From IMG/VR virus record IMGVR_UViG_3300020179_000051, positions 1 to 50,399 of that record: a stretch of DNA of 50,399 nt; one strand, given 5' to 3'. Position numbers and translations under genes: made by a program. The notes beneath the pieces are model-generated. The model was not told the origin of the DNA. It did not search any database and saw only the letters and a program-made list of their open reading frames with translations. Positions 43,322-50,399 of this stretch are shown here, in pieces; the first letter of the stretch is position 1, and the number at the start of each line of letters is the position of its first letter. This stretch comes from a virus.

Positions 43322-43719
43322 TTTGTTTTGAACTCACTCCAGGTTTTATCACCAACTCCAAAATATTCGCGTGCAAATCCAGCTTGAATTATGTCAGTAT
43401 TTAGACAGGCAGTTTTGGGGTCATCGATTTGGTCTGAAGAATATATTTTTGCAAGAACTCTTCCATACTTGTCATTTTTGTCTGGAATTGTATTAACAAA
43501 CACCCATTTATGATTTGTGAGCCAATCCTGAGTAAATGACTTTGCTTTGAGTCCAAGTTCTTTCTCTTTTAAGTCTTTTGTTCTTGATTCTGGCGCATTG
43601 ACGCCGAACAGGCGAACACGTATCTTGTGGTGGATATTAAATCCGAGGTCAATCATTAGGTCGATTGTGTCACCATCAACCACCCCAAGAACTGTTGCAC
43701 CATACCAAAACCTTTTCAT
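43318..43719 (-). CDS. Thermonuclease-family (SNase-like) nuclease
   Basis: A 133-residue protein of the staphylococcal nuclease family. VVDGDTIDLMIDLGF gives the metal Asp residues, IRVRLFGVNAPESR the catalytic Arg and Glu, DKYGRVLA the second Arg. No signal peptide, so probably intracellular or packaged; may degrade host DNA or RNA. AT-rich, same operon as the lipoprotein. Confidence 0.88.
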   Translation of the reverse strand: MKRFWYGATVLGVVDGDTIDLMIDLGFNIHHKIRVRLFGVNAPESRTKDLKEKELGLKAKSFTQDWLTNHKWVFVNTIPDKNDKYGRVLAKIYSSDQIDDPKTACLNTDIIQAGFAREYFGVGDKTWSEFKTK

Positions 43720-43724
43720 TTGGG

Positions 43725-44960
43725 CTACATCCCCAGTGCGTCTCTAGCGGTCCTACCTGGGCTTGGCTTTGGTGCTGGTGGTCCTGCTTGACGCTTAGGA
43801 GTTGGGTATCTATCTGCAGGTTTACCTTGTACTGGTTTCTTTTTCTTGGCTATGTTTCTTGCATCTTCTGCTCTTTGATATGAAGATGGTTGTTTTGGTG
43901 CCGGAGGGCCAAGCGGTGGTTTCTTTCTAGCATTTCTGGCATCTTCAGCTCTTTGCGATGAATTATCTCGTTTTGGCTCTGGATATCTGTCTGCTGGCTT
44001 GCCTTGAACTGGCTTCTTTGGCCCGCCACCTGGTCCCATGCGCCCCTCTGAGTCTGTTCTGCTCTTCTGGAACTCTAAATCGTCAAATCTCGCACGCGCG
44101 CGCGTGCGCGCGAGCCTTTCTGCCTCTGTTCTTTGTGGGCCCTTTCGGCGCTTGATGCCCTGGCGCGCAAGCTCCTGACGAACGTAGGCCCTTCTACGCA
44201 TCTCATACGCCATCCCCTGTTCACGACCCAAGGAGTCCTTTCCCCTCTTGTATGGCTTTCTCTGCTCTTGTGGGGTGCCATCAAAAATCATGCCGTCCAT
44301 ATCGTGGTCTATGGCTTCGTCCACACTTGGAGTTGCCCCCGCTCGTTGACCTATTGATTGCCCGAGCGCTTTTACGAAAACTTCATTTATTTCTTTTGAT
44401 TCAATTTCCTCTGAGTCTGCATTCTGTTTCTTCTTTGTATTTGCATATCTTTCAAGCAATCTTCTACCCTTTGCCGCCAAACGCGCAGCTGCTTCGGCAT
44501 CTCCTGGCACTGGTTCGCCCCATGCGGCTGCAGAAAGAGCAAGTCTTGTTGCTCTACCTTTTTTGTCTTTCATTGGGCCAGAGGGGTTGGTGAAAAACCT
44601 TGTTAAAAAAGAACCCTTACGACGCATTTTTTCTGGAGTGTTGGCTGGTCCCTTTACTCCAGGTTTTAGATTTGCCCCTTCAGTTCTCTTAAAATAGGCT
44701 CTTCCGGCTGCCGTTAGGCCACCTTTAGGATTTTTGAGTTTCTTGCCGCCTGCCGACTTTTCTTCAAGTTCAACGAATTCAAACTTACCAACAACACGTG
44801 AGCCGTAAAACTCATCATAAATTGGTTGAAATTCATCTTGCTTCAATTCAACAAATGACTGTTCGGCAGCATCTGCTATTAGTGCTTCCATTTCAATTGC
44901 TTGCCCGATTGCCTCAAGTTCGGCAATAAAATCATCTTCGTTTTGATTTGGGTCTTTCAT
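43725..44960 (-). CDS. DUF6321-containing protein with basic repeat tail
   Basis: A 411-residue protein. Acidic N-terminus (about 1-80), then a DUF6321-like block paralogous to the C-terminus of 36140-37450 (GGLTAAGRAYFKRTEGANLK, FLTRFFTNPSGPM, LALSAAAWGEPVP), then DHDMDGMIFDGTP (same motif type as in the giant protein), then Arg-rich and Pro/Lys repeats (QGKPADRYP, QRAEDARN). Likely virion or packaging associated. A TTG at 44990 is an alternative start. Confidence 0.75.
   Translation of the reverse strand: MKDPNQNEDDFIAELEAIGQAIEMEALIADAAEQSFVELKQDEFQPIYDEFYGSRVVGKFEFVELEEKSAGGKKLKNPKGGLTAAGRAYFKRTEGANLKPGVKGPANTPEKMRRKGSFLTRFFTNPSGPMKDKKGRATRLALSAAAWGEPVPGDAEAAARLAAKGRRLLERYANTKKKQNADSEEIESKEINEVFVKALGQSIGQRAGATPSVDEAIDHDMDGMIFDGTPQEQRKPYKRGKDSLGREQGMAYEMRRRAYVRQELARQGIKRRKGPQRTEAERLARTRARARFDDLEFQKSRTDSEGRMGPGGGPKKPVQGKPADRYPEPKRDNSSQRAEDARNARKKPPLGPPAPKQPSSYQRAEDARNIAKKKKPVQGKPADRYPTPKRQAGPPAPKPSPGRTARDALGM
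44091..44112. repeat. Alternating purine-pyrimidine tract
   Basis: A 22-bp run of strict CG/CA/GT alternation inside the gene at 43725-44960, encoding Arg/Ala residues. Such tracts can adopt Z-DNA under supercoiling. Confidence 0.5.
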
Positions 44961-45017
44961 CAATGTACCTGCCAATATATTCTCGCACAATCGAATATAT
45001 GTCTACAGAAAGAATCA

Positions 45018-45059
45018 GCCCTCGGCTTTCGGCGATGTTTCCGCCTACTAACCGAGGGC
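45018..45059 (-). terminator. Hairpin downstream of the capsid gene
   Basis: GCCCTCGG (45018-45025) pairs with CCGAGGGC (45052-45059), enclosing an inner GGCG/CGCC stem. On the minus strand it is followed by TGATTCTTTCT. It lies just after the capsid gene and probably reduces or ends read-through. Confidence 0.55.
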
Positions 45060-45095
45060 AAATCCTTTATTGCTTAGCTCTCAGGCTACTCCGAA

Positions 45096-46499
45096 TCAGG
45101 CTTCTGGTGCCTCATCGAGGTCGACTTTGACGAACGCCTCTGGGCGCTTGACGGCCAGCGCAAGGCGCTGCTCGGCAAGAATCACAATTGCGTTGCGGAT
45201 GAAGAAGTCAGCATGCTGTTCGCTGATGCGAATGCTGGCTTCCTCTCTGTCGTACAGCTGAGCCGCTGTGCCAAATGCACCAACAAGGGCCGTGCCCTCT
45301 GGCATCGCCGGTGTGTCAACGATTGGCATTCTCCAGACGCGCGGTGCACCACCGGCGGCGATTGACACCGCGAGGAGGTACTGACCGTTTGCATCTTTCG
45401 TCAGCTCAATGTCTTCCCAGTCGTTCGGGTGCATTACGACGCCAGACGGCTCGTAGTACGCCAAGAAGGACAGGGTCGCGGCGCGACGCAGTGCGTCGGC
45501 CTTGGTGTCCGGAACCGGAGTGGCTTCACCATCCGACCAGGCATATTCCTGGATGCTTGGCGTATTCAGAACGCCCAGCAGGTTCTCGCCGGTGCCGTTG
45601 CCGTTGAGGATTTGATTGTCCTCAAGCAAGCGCAAGCCGTACATCAGCTCGTTGTCGATGATTGAACGCAACTGCGGCTCATCGGCAAGGACGTTTCTGT
45701 GTGCAGCTTCCCAGTGCGCCATTGTGCGAACCGGAGCTTGCTCACCAACAAACTTGAACGACGATTGTGGCTTCAAACCGAAGACATTACCCGAACGCTC
45801 AGCAACCGTTGAGGCTGCATTGTTCGTCGAGTAAGTAACTCCGCTTGAGTGGTCCACGCCAGGGGCTTCAAGTGAAGTGAAACCAATCTGACGGAAGTAC
45901 TCAATCACGGCAGCCGTTGTACGACGAACCGGGAAGAGGTCACGGACGCGCTTCGTGCGCTGCGGTGGGGTGACCATCGCATCGCGCTGAATCGAGCCAA
46001 AGTCACCGAGGCCGCTGCCGCGATGTGGACCGTTCTGAAGGTTGCCGACTGTTGGCATTGTGGTGAAGATATCCTTCACGCTGTACAAGCCAGTGAGTGA
46101 GGCTTTGACCTGCCACGGAGAAGACATGTTGGCGCCATTGCGGCCATTATTGAGTGCCTTAAACTCCGGCGAGTCTGTGAACATTTCACCGATTGTCTTG
46201 AGCTCACGCGAAGAAAGCTGAGCGACATCAGCAGATGCTGCAGCATGCTCTGCTGCGACACTTGTTGTTGTCTGCTCTGAGCCCCAAGCGGCTACTTCTT
46301 TCATCGACTCGAGGTCAGAGATGAGCGACTTGATTTCTTTGATATCGCGCATGTTCTTGTCGAATGCGGTCTTTTGCTCTGTTGAAACAACGACGGTGCC
46401 GTCTTCAACTTTGAATGAATCAGCGATGGCCTTGTTTTCGGACATCTTCTGGCGGAGAGCTGTTTGAAGCTCTTCGACTCTTGCATTGTCTTGCGACAT
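45096..46499 (-). CDS. Major capsid protein, HK97 fold
   Basis: A 467-residue phage major capsid protein. A coiled-coil N-terminal scaffold-like region (residues 1-70) precedes a likely cleavage zone. The HK97 core shows VRDLFPVRRTTAAVIEYFRQ, then FKFVGEQAPVRTMAHWEAAH, a long spine helix region, GENLLGVLNTPSIQEY, GVVMHPNDWEDIELTKDANG and WRMPIVDTPAMPEGTALVGAFG, the usual order of the family. AGGAG precedes the ATG. Its base composition is intermediate between the GC-rich left part and the AT-rich genes around it. Confidence 0.93.
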   Translation of the reverse strand: MSQDNARVEELQTALRQKMSENKAIADSFKVEDGTVVVSTEQKTAFDKNMRDIKEIKSLISDLESMKEVAAWGSEQTTTSVAAEHAAASADVAQLSSRELKTIGEMFTDSPEFKALNNGRNGANMSSPWQVKASLTGLYSVKDIFTTMPTVGNLQNGPHRGSGLGDFGSIQRDAMVTPPQRTKRVRDLFPVRRTTAAVIEYFRQIGFTSLEAPGVDHSSGVTYSTNNAASTVAERSGNVFGLKPQSSFKFVGEQAPVRTMAHWEAAHRNVLADEPQLRSIIDNELMYGLRLLEDNQILNGNGTGENLLGVLNTPSIQEYAWSDGEATPVPDTKADALRRAATLSFLAYYEPSGVVMHPNDWEDIELTKDANGQYLLAVSIAAGGAPRVWRMPIVDTPAMPEGTALVGAFGTAAQLYDREEASIRISEQHADFFIRNAIVILAEQRLALAVKRPEAFVKVDLDEAPEA

Positions 46500-46606
46500 A
46501 TTTTTTCTCCTGTTGGAAATTGATTGAAGTTTTCATTGCACTCGCTCAGGAGTAGCACCCAGCTAGTTGTATTCAAAAATAACAGATTATTGACACTCAA
46601 TAGTGG

Positions 46607-46644
46607 AACTATTTAATTTTGTGAACAAAATTGCGTAAATAGTT
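46607..46644 (-). terminator. AT-rich nested hairpin after the gene at 46643
   Basis: AACTATTTA and TAAATAGTT enclose the inner palindrome AATTTTGT-GA-ACAAAATT. The stem begins in the stop codon of 46643-47560 and lies between it and the capsid gene, so it may end or attenuate the upstream transcript. Confidence 0.45.
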
Positions 46645-47560
46645 ATTTTGTTCTTAATTGTTCAAATAGTGAAATTTTTCTTCTGAGTGTTGCTTTATCT
46701 TTCGCTCTCAAAATTGTTCTTACTGCTCTTCTGGTTTCTTCATTTCTTCTTTTTTCAATATTTCTTTTCCCCAGAGCAGTGGTTCCAGCTCGATTTGCAT
46801 AATCCGTCATATTTGTACAGGGCATCCACACCGACCGACCAGTTTTGCTAACTCTTCTACTAATCCCTATACACCCAAGCTGTCTAGCCCTGGTTCTTGC
46901 CGAATCTGGGTCGATGAATACGTCTGGGTCATTGTCGCGAACATACTCCGGACCCTTTGCCGATTTGACATTAATGGGAACACAATTTGGCACCATCTTG
47001 CCGTTTTTGCCCTTTTTCATGCCAATCTGCTTATAACCAGGCCAGCAGGGACCTGCACCTTTTTCTTCTTTTTCCTCTGGACAGCACTCATCTTCCAGAG
47101 ATTTTGCATCTATGGGGACACAGTTGGGGACCATTTTCCCGCCCTTCCCCTTTTTCATCCCAATCTGCTTATACCCGGGCCAACATGGGCCGCTTGCAGC
47201 TTTTCCGGCAAATAAATCCCCAGAGATAATTCCTCCGCCAGGAAGGGAATCAAATCCATATATGAAACCTTCGCCAAGGTCTTCCCACTCCTTGTTACTT
47301 CTTTCCTTTATTATTGACCAAGAATCCTGTCTTTTTTTCTTTTTCTTTTTTTTGCCAACTTGGCGTAAAGCTTTTTTTGAACCACCCGGAACGACACTTC
47401 TCCATTTTTGCGTTTCGGCAATGTCTGATATTCGAATTAGTTCATCATGAGATTGACATGGCATCCAGTTTCCATCTGGCATTTTGTGCGCCCCATTACA
47501 GCCAATTTCTTTAGCGGTTCTAAGCGCTTGAGCTTTCTTGACTAATTCTTTTTTTTTCAT
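46643..47560 (-). CDS. Cys-motif protein with duplicated PCWPGYKQ units
   Basis: A 305-residue basic protein. Cys motifs: GCNGAHKMPDGNWMPC near the start, two copies of GPCWPGYKQIGMKKGK followed by MVPNCVP at mid-length, and a GCIGISRR ... WMPC unit related to the first. The C-terminus is a basic helix. The PCWPGYKQ unit also occurs in 36140-37450. Probably a structural or packaged protein; function unknown. AT-rich; coupled to the upstream gene by ATGA. Confidence 0.75.
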   Translation of the reverse strand: MKKKELVKKAQALRTAKEIGCNGAHKMPDGNWMPCQSHDELIRISDIAETQKWRSVVPGGSKKALRQVGKKKKKKKRQDSWSIIKERSNKEWEDLGEGFIYGFDSLPGGGIISGDLFAGKAASGPCWPGYKQIGMKKGKGGKMVPNCVPIDAKSLEDECCPEEKEEKGAGPCWPGYKQIGMKKGKNGKMVPNCVPINVKSAKGPEYVRDNDPDVFIDPDSARTRARQLGCIGISRRVSKTGRSVWMPCTNMTDYANRAGTTALGKRNIEKRRNEETRRAVRTILRAKDKATLRRKISLFEQLRTK

Positions 47561-48354
47561 TTTATCTTTCCAGTTTTTCTTTTAAATTTTGACTTTATTG
47601 TTGCACTAAATTTTTGAAATCCAGAAAGTTCTTTTTGTTCTGGTTCGTCAAATAGTAAATCGTCAGATATTTTCATCGCTCGCCTGATTGTTCGACGATT
47701 GTGATTTTTCGTCATACTTGCAAAATCTGCATTTTTTTCACCAAAATTACGTTTTAGTAATCGAGCGTTTTTGGAGTCTTGAATTATCGATTCAAGTTTA
47801 TTTTGAGCAAGAGAATTAATATTTTTGCCAACAATGGTGTTATTTATCGAATCAAATGCCAGTTCGCTAGATTTAATTTTTTCAATCAAGCTGCTTGTTT
47901 TGGAATTGTCTTTAAATATTTTTGCTTTGTAATTTACAATATTTATCTTGTTTATCTTGTTTTTGAACTTAAACAAAGACCGACTTGATGGGCTCTTGGA
48001 AGAGTCTGATTTAGGAGCGTTTAAATTTCTCGACATAAACGATTTTGATTTTTGATAATTTATGGCTTTTGTTGTAAGTTCATTAACTTTTTGTGGATTC
48101 CATCCGATTTCATTAAACACAGCAGAAAACATTTTTTCCATATTCGGTGTCAATTTTTTGAAATCCGTCTTAATAAATCCATCCGGAATAGAAGCGGTTG
48201 TGTATCCATCTTGCAATTTATATTCATTTATGATAGATTTTCCATACTCAGTTACTGCTCTCATTTTGATTGTTTCGTTAGAGAGTACGGCTATAACGTG
48301 AGGAGTGTTTGTGAATACATCCTTGATTATGGATACTTCGTTTTGTTCTTTCAT
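47557..48354 (-). CDS. Hypothetical structural-region protein
   Basis: A 265-residue, Lys/Ser/Asn-rich AT-coded protein. N-terminal strands (HVIAVLSNETIKMRAVTEYG) lead into long polar helices. ATGA overlaps on both sides put it in a three-gene unit with 48351-50366 and 46643-47560. No family is recognised. Confidence 0.7.
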   Translation of the reverse strand: MKEQNEVSIIKDVFTNTPHVIAVLSNETIKMRAVTEYGKSIINEYKLQDGYTTASIPDGFIKTDFKKLTPNMEKMFSAVFNEIGWNPQKVNELTTKAINYQKSKSFMSRNLNAPKSDSSKSPSSRSLFKFKNKINKINIVNYKAKIFKDNSKTSSLIEKIKSSELAFDSINNTIVGKNINSLAQNKLESIIQDSKNARLLKRNFGEKNADFASMTKNHNRRTIRRAMKISDDLLFDEPEQKELSGFQKFSATIKSKFKRKTGKIK

Positions 48355-50366
48355 TGTTCTTTCCTCGCTGACAAAAATTGTCTGATGGATTGTTTTTCGG
48401 ATGACAAGAATTCAATTCTTTGGTCAAAAAGTTTTGTAATTATATTAATGTGTATTTTTTCACCCTCGGATAATCCGTAGTTGTTCATATTGTCGTTAAA
48501 CTTTCTTGGATTAAAGCTTCTGGCCCTGTTTATCATTTGTGAAATTAGTTTTATAAATAGAATTCTTTGTTCCGCTCTTAGTTTCTGATAATAATCAGAA
48601 TAAGAAGGAATGAGCTCAGAATCGTAGTACTCCCCAAGCCTCATTTTCATTCTTTTTGTTATTTCCAATTTTGACAAATCAACCAATCCCGAAGTTGTGT
48701 TCTGCGCAAGAACTGACCTTGTTCCCTCATTTGTGTCAACTGCATATATGGATGTATTTGGTCGCTCCCTTTGGTCGGTCAAGAAATCAGCAACCATCAT
48801 TCGCGCAACATCGTGCATGTCCAACTCATTAAATGTTTTTTGTGGATTAAACACACCACCAGGAATAACAGAAGATATGTCTTCCCGTATGTAACTTCTC
48901 GCGTTTCCTTGTTTGCCAGCAAATAATACATCTGGTGATTCAAGTCCAAGGTGTTGCTGAACATCTGAGGCGAATCTTTCGGCAATATGCTGAAATTTTT
49001 TGGGCTGATTATAAACAAGATATCCTTTCCCGTTTACATCTATGGCGGTTATTCCACCCTGAAGTTCTCGCTTTGAAATATTCGAAGACCGTTTTATCAC
49101 CTCTGCAATTATCGATGAGTGAACATCGGAAATATTTCCCCCTGATGATATGTGTTGGAGCGCGTATTCGACATTTTTTATTAATTTCCCCTTTGCGGCA
49201 AAAGAAATAGTTTCTCTTTCCGTTGGTGTCATTTCTGGCTTGACAAGTTTTCTGTTTTTAAATAGTGACTTTACCCAAGCCAAGTCTTTGCCTATTCTTT
49301 CGTTCGGATTTTTGATGCCAACAAAATTTTCTGAATATGAGAGTCCTGGTCCTATTTCAGAAGCAACAAATTGTAATCTTTTTGCGGGGTCATCATCATT
49401 ATCTATTTCGGCAGCAGAATTTACAACTCTTCCCAATTTTCTTCTTTCGCCAACCGAAAGTTTTCTTGCTTTTTCTAGGGTCAAAGTTGAACCGCCCGGC
49501 AAAACATAAATCAAAGACCTTATTCCCGTATTGGAAAGAAGTCCCAGTTCTTCGCCGCCCACATCAGAGGGAGAAAGCGTTGACATCAACATGGTCGCGC
49601 CCTCCATGTCTCTGTTGTCTGGAATTGCACGAAGAACTTTATTGGGAACAACTGGCTCAAGAACAAAACCATCTCTTCTAACCATTCTTCTCGCTTTTTC
49701 ATTCGAAGATTTATTGAATTTTCCTATTTGTTTGGTCAAATCAGGAACAACCCTAGATACCTCTTGTTTGTTGTCGGTTGCAACTTTTGGTATGACCGGT
49801 GCCCTACTAACAATTATGTTGCTATCACCCCTAATACCAGTTATTGGTGTTCCGGTTGTTCTTGATGTTGGGGCAATCGCGTTTCTGATTGCTCGCAAAG
49901 CTGCACCGAGCACAGAGGGGATATCAAACAACTGAGCACCACACGTGGATAGTCTGTTATCGGTAAATCTTCCTCCATACTGATAACCCTCTGGGCACCT
50001 ATAACCACGATTTTCTCCAGGAAGAGAACCACCACGCCTGCCACCGCCAAAACCAGGTGTCACCGCTCTCCAAAATGCAGACCTAACCGGAGAGCGAATT
50101 GGACTCATGTCCCCGGGAACTATGGTGCTAATAATTGAGCGCCCTATCTGTCTTCCAACATTTGCCTTGAATTGCATTCCCCCAGATTCCGGGGAAATAA
50201 CTTTCCTTCTATTGTTTCCGTTTCTTTTTGATAATGCTTTAAAAGTAACAACATTTTTGTTGTTTTGAATTGCCATTCCGCGCAAATGGTCTATTGACTT
50301 TTTATTTTCGGGGTCCACAAAAACGACTCTGTAAACATACACCTCTGAAGCATTGTCTTTATTCAC
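48351..50366 (-). CDS. Large putative virion protein with kinase-like segment
   Basis: A 671-residue protein, GTG start. Residues about 100-150 hold Gly-rich GFGGGRRGGSLPGENRGY, then CPEGYQYGGRFTDNRLSTCG. The C-terminal half (about 430-580) shows KGYLVYNQPKKFQHIAERFA, LGLESPDVLF, and DVARMMVADFLTDQRERPN, whose order recalls HipA- or PI3K-like kinases (nucleotide-binding lobe, then D-x-R-x-x-N loop). This is a weak inference. AT-rich; upstream of the capsid gene. Confidence 0.7.
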   Translation of the reverse strand: MNKDNASEVYVYRVVFVDPENKKSIDHLRGMAIQNNKNVVTFKALSKRNGNNRRKVISPESGGMQFKANVGRQIGRSIISTIVPGDMSPIRSPVRSAFWRAVTPGFGGGRRGGSLPGENRGYRCPEGYQYGGRFTDNRLSTCGAQLFDIPSVLGAALRAIRNAIAPTSRTTGTPITGIRGDSNIIVSRAPVIPKVATDNKQEVSRVVPDLTKQIGKFNKSSNEKARRMVRRDGFVLEPVVPNKVLRAIPDNRDMEGATMLMSTLSPSDVGGEELGLLSNTGIRSLIYVLPGGSTLTLEKARKLSVGERRKLGRVVNSAAEIDNDDDPAKRLQFVASEIGPGLSYSENFVGIKNPNERIGKDLAWVKSLFKNRKLVKPEMTPTERETISFAAKGKLIKNVEYALQHISSGGNISDVHSSIIAEVIKRSSNISKRELQGGITAIDVNGKGYLVYNQPKKFQHIAERFASDVQQHLGLESPDVLFAGKQGNARSYIREDISSVIPGGVFNPQKTFNELDMHDVARMMVADFLTDQRERPNTSIYAVDTNEGTRSVLAQNTTSGLVDLSKLEITKRMKMRLGEYYDSELIPSYSDYYQKLRAEQRILFIKLISQMINRARSFNPRKFNDNMNNYGLSEGEKIHINIITKLFDQRIEFLSSEKQSIRQFLSARKEQ

Positions 50367-50399
50367 AGCATTCGTCCTCTATTGATTTTGTATTAAATC
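50359..50399 (-). CDS. Partial CDS at right edge (C-terminus only)
   Basis: An open frame enters from the right edge and ends at TAA (50359-50361) after residues NTKSIEDECCE, overlapping the GTG of the next gene by 8 nt. Such overlaps are normal here, but the fragment is too short to judge. Confidence 0.35.
   Translation of the reverse strand, partial: FNTKSIEDECCE

Noticed and set aside
1-50399. CRISPR array, tRNA or rRNA genes, insertion sequence, integrase or attachment site
   Set aside because: No regularly spaced direct repeats, no cloverleaf-like sequence, no transposase or integrase motif and no paired att-like repeats were noticed on either strand. A dedicated tRNA scan could still find a diverged tRNA.

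Overview
This window is part of a tailed double-stranded DNA phage genome, or a phage contig. Supporting genes include an HK97-fold major capsid protein, a GH25 endolysin next to a holin-like membrane protein, single-stranded DNA-binding protein, several DNA methyltransferases, a Vsr-type endonuclease, and many tiny genes packed end to start. The host is probably a high-GC actinobacterium. The reasons are the GC-rich coding style of the first 43 kb, TANNNT -10 boxes placed 6-7 nt before start codons (leaderless mRNAs), an Excalibur-type protein, and D-x-D-x-DG 'VQDG' motifs that I associate with actinophages. No terminase, portal or tail gene is visible.

Region 1 (1-22.5 kb) is an accessory zone of about 65 small genes in short runs on alternating strands. 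Many are joined by ATGA, GTGA or TGATG overlaps. A promoter cassette drives these runs: GCGCC, then a 16-17 nt spacer whose first part is conserved as GAAGGATGA, then TANNNT. I count 27 copies up to 32.1 kb. In 17 of them the start codon lies exactly 6 nt after the -10, so the mRNA would be leaderless; most of the rest have a short leader with a Shine-Dalgarno sequence. Recognisable products include KTSC, DUF4314, DUF3846-like, DUF6378 and MGLDMYL-family proteins, Vsr endonuclease, a LysM-like exported protein, a SMARCAL1-like SNF2 helicase, a transglycosylase/lysozyme-like protein and SSB.

Region 2 (22.5-31.3 kb) is one 2,928-codon minus-strand gene. It encodes a multi-enzyme protein with three HExxH metalloprotease modules, a WYL-like segment, a DEDDh exonuclease, a ParB-like DGHHR module, a possible ADP-ribosyltransferase-like segment and a GNAT acetyltransferase. 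The modules are separated by seven copies of a short linker, [DE]GF[AS]S-x-G. I infer a virion-packaged, possibly ejected, effector polyprotein. It is the strongest candidate here for an undescribed system.

Region 3 (31.3-32.8 kb) is mostly gene-free: G/T-rich on the plus strand, repeat-laden, with a bidirectional terminator and one small gene.

Region 4 (32.8-42.9 kb, nearly all minus strand) carries a clavaminate-synthase-like 2-oxoglutarate oxygenase translationally coupled to a tandem pair of DPPY-type DNA methyltransferases. Next come two Cys-motif virion-type proteins and an 811-codon C5-cytosine methyltransferase with a very long repetitive target-recognition insert, then a conserved phage protein and the GH25 lysin.

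Region 5 (42.9-50.4 kb, minus strand) is visibly AT-rich apart from the capsid gene. It holds a holin-like protein, a lipoprotein, a thermonuclease, a DUF6321 protein, the major capsid protein and three large putative structural or packaged proteins. The composition change and the repetition of modules between GC-rich and AT-rich genes indicate a mosaic genome.
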